Positions 24,670-27,170 of a DNA stretch of 27,170 nt are shown one piece after another; the stretch's first letter is position 1, and each line of letters starts with the position of its first letter. Where the stretch lies: positions 1 through 27,170 of the forward strand of contig JAXMLJ010000118.1 of NCBI GenBank assembly GCA_034368805.1, given 5' to 3'. The position numbers and the translations under genes were made by a program. The notes under the pieces are model-generated. The model was not told the DNA's origin. It saw only the letters and a list, made by a program, of their open reading frames with translations, and did not search any database. Origin of the DNA: UBA2272 sp034368805. GTDB lineage: Bacteria; Actinomycetota; Coriobacteriia; Anaerosomatales; Anaerosomataceae.

Positions 24670-27170
24670 CTAGAAGACCGGGTGGAGGTCGGCCGCCGGA
24701 TCGCTACAGCGCTTCCAGATGATCGCGTCTACCGAAGCGCCATCGGCGAACAGGAACGCGAAGTTGCCGTTGGCATCGCTCAGCACCGTGCTGGGAACGC
24801 CGTCAACCGTGATGACGATCTCGGCGCCTGCGGCGCCGGTATCATCACCATTCCTGACGTTGCCGACGACGTAGTCGGCGCCGGGAAACGCCGAGCCCGA
24901 GTCAACGAACGCGAACACGCCGTTGACCGACTTGGCCATCTTCGTGGCGGCCTCGAGGCCCGCCACGATGTACTCGGGATTGTGCGCGCCGAGCGAACCC
25001 TCGCCCAGGTACGAACGCTGGTTGTAGTAGGCACGGCCCATGAGCGTGACGAAGCCGTCTGAGCCGGGGTCCTCAAGCGCGCCGGAATCATCGGCCAGGG
25101 TCCACGCGGCAGCGTACGCGTCTGCGGCCACGGTCGCTGCCTGGGCCGACTCATCCTGCCACTGCTCGATAGCCTCCTGAAGCTCGTGCTGTGTCTGACT
25201 GACGTGACACGGTGAGCAGGAGTCGCCCCACGGAGCGAGACCCCACTCCTCGGCGTCACCAGGCTCCATGATGAACATCCGGTGGCTGTAACGCTTGAAC
25301 GAGCGGTCCGCGTGGCGCTCGACACCGGTCTTGTCGGGGTAGTCCGACCTCGTCGCCGGCATATGGCAGTCTTCACAGGCCACGCCCGGCATGAACTTGC
25401 CGGCGTCGTCGACCTCGAACAGGCCGACACCGTTGTAGATCTCGCGCGTCGGGTGGCTGTATCCACCGCGGGTACTCAGATCCCTCGCCGGAGCGCCGTA
25501 CGCGGTCACGGGCAGAGGCGCGGTCACGAGCGGCCGTCCCTCGACCTCGAGTTGCCAGTTGTGGCAGTCCTCGCAGATGCTCGTCATCGTCACGCCAGCA
25601 AGCGTGGGGCCGGCATCCGGCTCACGCACCGCCATGCCGCTCTCGGCATCCGCGCCATGCGGGATGTGGCAGGTGACGCACTCCTGACCCATGTAGCCGA
25701 CGTTCCCACCCGTCGGCTCGAACTGCGTCATGAGCGCCAGTCCCTTGCGTTTGGCGTAGCCCTCACCGGTGTGGCAGCGTGCGCACTCTTCCGTGGCTCC
25801 CGCCATCATCGGACTGTAGAACCCGCCGATCGTCCGCTGGTACGGCGTCACCCGGGGGTCATCGCTCGTCTGGTAGGTGACGGGATTCAGGTACGCGCCG
25901 CGGTACGAGTGTGCCGAGAGAATCCACTCCGAGTAGTAGGAGTGCTTCATGGTGCGGTTCTGGCCGCTCGGATAGAAGTCCCACGGCTTGCCCGTGGCGG
26001 CGTTGGTCCCGCCGTTCCAGGTCCCCTCGGTGGGGATGTCGCCGAAGCCGAACGGTGTGACAAAGGTCAGGAGATTCTGGTCAGGGGTGTAGCCGCGCGT
26101 GTTGCCGCCCTTGTAGCGCCCGTGGCACTGACCGCAGACCTGCGAGTCGAGCAGCTGCGTTCCCTTGAGGATCTTCACGTTGCTCGAGAAGGCCGCCCAG
26201 TGGTTGTTGACCTCAACGCCGGCCTCGCCGGTGCCGTGGCATACCTCGCACTGGATGGACGCGCCCGCGATGTACGTGTCGGGAGACGTCGTGGGACCGG
26301 CGGGGTCGGTCACCCAGCCGTTGACCGCAGGCGTCGTGGCGGTGGCCATGAACTTGCCGGCGGTCGGCAGGAGCCCTTGAGCCGCCCAGCCGAGGTGGTG
26401 GCAGCCGCCGCACGTGTACGCGTTCACTGCGATGCCCTCGGGACCCATCTCCCACTGGTCCGGGTGCGCGGGATCCCACTCGAGTGTTGAGACCCCGAAC
26501 GGGTTGGTCCCGGCCGGCGCGACCCCGGTCAGGATCGCCTTGACCTCGTTGCGAGTGGCGACCGAGAGCGCACCCGTGCCGCCGACAAACGTCGCCTTCG
26601 CAATCGAGCCCTTGTTCGTGGCGAGCTTGGTGGCGGCGTCAGGAGCGAGACTCCCCGACGTGGACAGCAGCATGACGGCGTTGTTGGAACCCAACAGCGG
26701 GCCGGCGGACAGTGCGTCCGGGAAGCTCTCACCCGTGACGATGCCCACGCCGTTCCACGTCATCCCGAGGGACACGCCGTAGTCGGCCACCGCGGCCGCC
26801 GTTGCGTAGCGAGTGGCACCTTGCAGTCTGCCGTCGAGTCTGGCGCCAAGCGCGGACTCGACGGAGGCGGGAACCGCACCGGTGCCGCCGAGTACCTTGA
26901 CCGACGTCACCTGAGACGGCAGCACGAACGCGCCGCTACCATCGACGAGCACGAGCGGCATACCCTTGGCGTACATGATCGGGGACGCACCGAGTGCGTC
27001 AGGGAAGTTGGTGCCGGTAGCCATGAAAGCCGCACCGCCGTAGCCGCCTCCAAGGACCTTGATGGTCTCAGCAGCCACTGCGGCGGCAGTCTGATACCGG
27101 TTGCCGCCGGACAGCCGCACGGCGTCACCGAGTGCATCGAGCTGCGCGAATGCGGCTGGCGAGACGGCGG
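24670..27170 (-). CDS. Cell-wall-anchored octaheme c-type cytochrome (CWB2 repeats fused to c552/HAO-like domain), N-terminus off the window
   Basis: At least 830 residues are visible; the frame is open to the right edge, so the signal peptide and probably more of the anchor are missing. Residues 1-200 (from 27120) carry two CWB2 (PF04122-type) repeats: LSGGNRYQTAAAVA, TNFPDALGASP, then GATRYATAAAVA, ESFPDALSAGP. Eight CxxCH haem sites follow: C237, C291, C329, C446, C481, C516, C582 and C635. A helical C-terminal segment with GAHNPEYIVAGLEAA recalls nitrite reductase c552/hydroxylamine oxidoreductase relatives. The last about 65 residues (VVGNVRNGDDTGAAGAEIVI onward) look like a small carboxypeptidase-regulatory or Ig-like beta domain. 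It would sit in the S-layer and pass electrons outside the cell or reduce a nitrogen or sulfur compound. The reaction is not determined. Confidence 0.9.
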   Translation of the reverse strand, partial: AVSPAAFAQLDALGDAVRLSGGNRYQTAAAVAAETIKVLGGGYGGAAFMATGTNFPDALGASPIMYAKGMPLVLVDGSGAFVLPSQVTSVKVLGGTGAVPASVESALGARLDGRLQGATRYATAAAVADYGVSLGMTWNGVGIVTGESFPDALSAGPLLGSNNAVMLLSTSGSLAPDAATKLATNKGSIAKATFVGGTGALSVATRNEVKAILTGVAPAGTNPFGVSTLEWDPAHPDQWEMGPEGIAVNAYTCGGCHHLGWAAQGLLPTAGKFMATATTPAVNGWVTDPAGPTTSPDTYIAGASIQCEVCHGTGEAGVEVNNHWAAFSSNVKILKGTQLLDSQVCGQCHGRYKGGNTRGYTPDQNLLTFVTPFGFGDIPTEGTWNGGTNAATGKPWDFYPSGQNRTMKHSYYSEWILSAHSYRGAYLNPVTYQTSDDPRVTPYQRTIGGFYSPMMAGATEECARCHTGEGYAKRKGLALMTQFEPTGGNVGYMGQECVTCHIPHGADAESGMAVREPDAGPTLAGVTMTSICEDCHNWQLEVEGRPLVTAPLPVTAYGAPARDLSTRGGYSHPTREIYNGVGLFEVDDAGKFMPGVACEDCHMPATRSDYPDKTGVERHADRSFKRYSHRMFIMEPGDAEEWGLAPWGDSCSPCHVSQTQHELQEAIEQWQDESAQAATVAADAYAAAWTLADDSGALEDPGSDGFVTLMGRAYYNQRSYLGEGSLGAHNPEYIVAGLEAATKMAKSVNGVFAFVDSGSAFPGADYVVGNVRNGDDTGAAGAEIVITVDGVPSTVLSDANGNFAFLFADGASVDAIIWKRCSDPAADLHPVF

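Overview
The window is high-GC DNA with tightly packed genes, many of them overlapping by ATGA, GTGA or TGATG junctions. The gene content points to a strictly anaerobic, Gram-positive, amino-acid-fermenting bacterium. It carries a complete coenzyme-B12-dependent ornithine fermentation set, a tungsten-type aldehyde ferredoxin oxidoreductase (AOR), SPASM radical SAM enzymes, and an octaheme cytochrome joined to cell-wall-binding (CWB2) repeats, as found in S-layer proteins of Clostridia and Coriobacteriia. High GC together with this content suggests a deep anaerobic actinobacterium (Coriobacteriia/OPB41-like). That placement is inference. No rRNA, tRNA, insertion sequence or CRISPR array was seen, and no intergenic gap exceeds about 180 bases.

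Layout. (1) 1-2194, minus strand: a candidate modified-peptide locus. It encodes a Tat-signal/lipobox protein with ten tandem CxC[E/D]xx hexapeptides and a GGGGHYWYPT tail, then a radical SAM/SPASM enzyme, then a second radical SAM enzyme cut by the window edge. (2) 2331-3398, minus: an ornithine-racemase-like PLP enzyme. (3) 3571-5363, plus: an AOR gene broken by a small internal deletion plus frameshift. (4) 5394-11642, minus: a run made of an FmdE-family protein, a metal/metallophore/cobalamin-type ABC importer (binding protein, permease, ATPase), a GlmL/MutL-type ASKHA ATPase and an unrecognised 307-aa protein. (5) 11821-14453, minus: oraS-oraE, D-ornithine 4,5-aminomutase, with a good sigma-70-like promoter. 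(6) 14572-15792, minus: a thioredoxin-like protein and an ArsP-type permease with a candidate operator. (7) 15960-21715, plus: a ClpA/ClpC-type unfoldase, an FHA-like/zinc-ribbon protein, and a large hybrid sensor histidine kinase with near-perfect tandem coiled-coil repeats. (8) 21744-24527, minus: ord-ortA-ortB. (9) 24670 to the right edge, minus: the CWB2-octaheme cytochrome, missing its N-terminus, followed by a hairpin terminator.

How it works together. Racemase, OraS/OraE, Ord and OrtA/OrtB are the full established route from L-ornithine through D-ornithine, 2,4-diaminopentanoate and 2-amino-4-oxopentanoate to acetyl-CoA plus alanine. The GlmL-like protein is probably the accessory or reactivating ATPase of the B12 mutase. 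The ABC/FmdE genes may supply a metal or corrinoid cofactor to the mutase or to an AOR. The set is split into four blocks over about 22 kb, unlike the compact clostridial clusters. The strongest candidate for an undescribed system is the Cys-repeat peptide with its two radical SAM enzymes. The S-layer-type octaheme cytochrome and the orphan sensor kinase are next.
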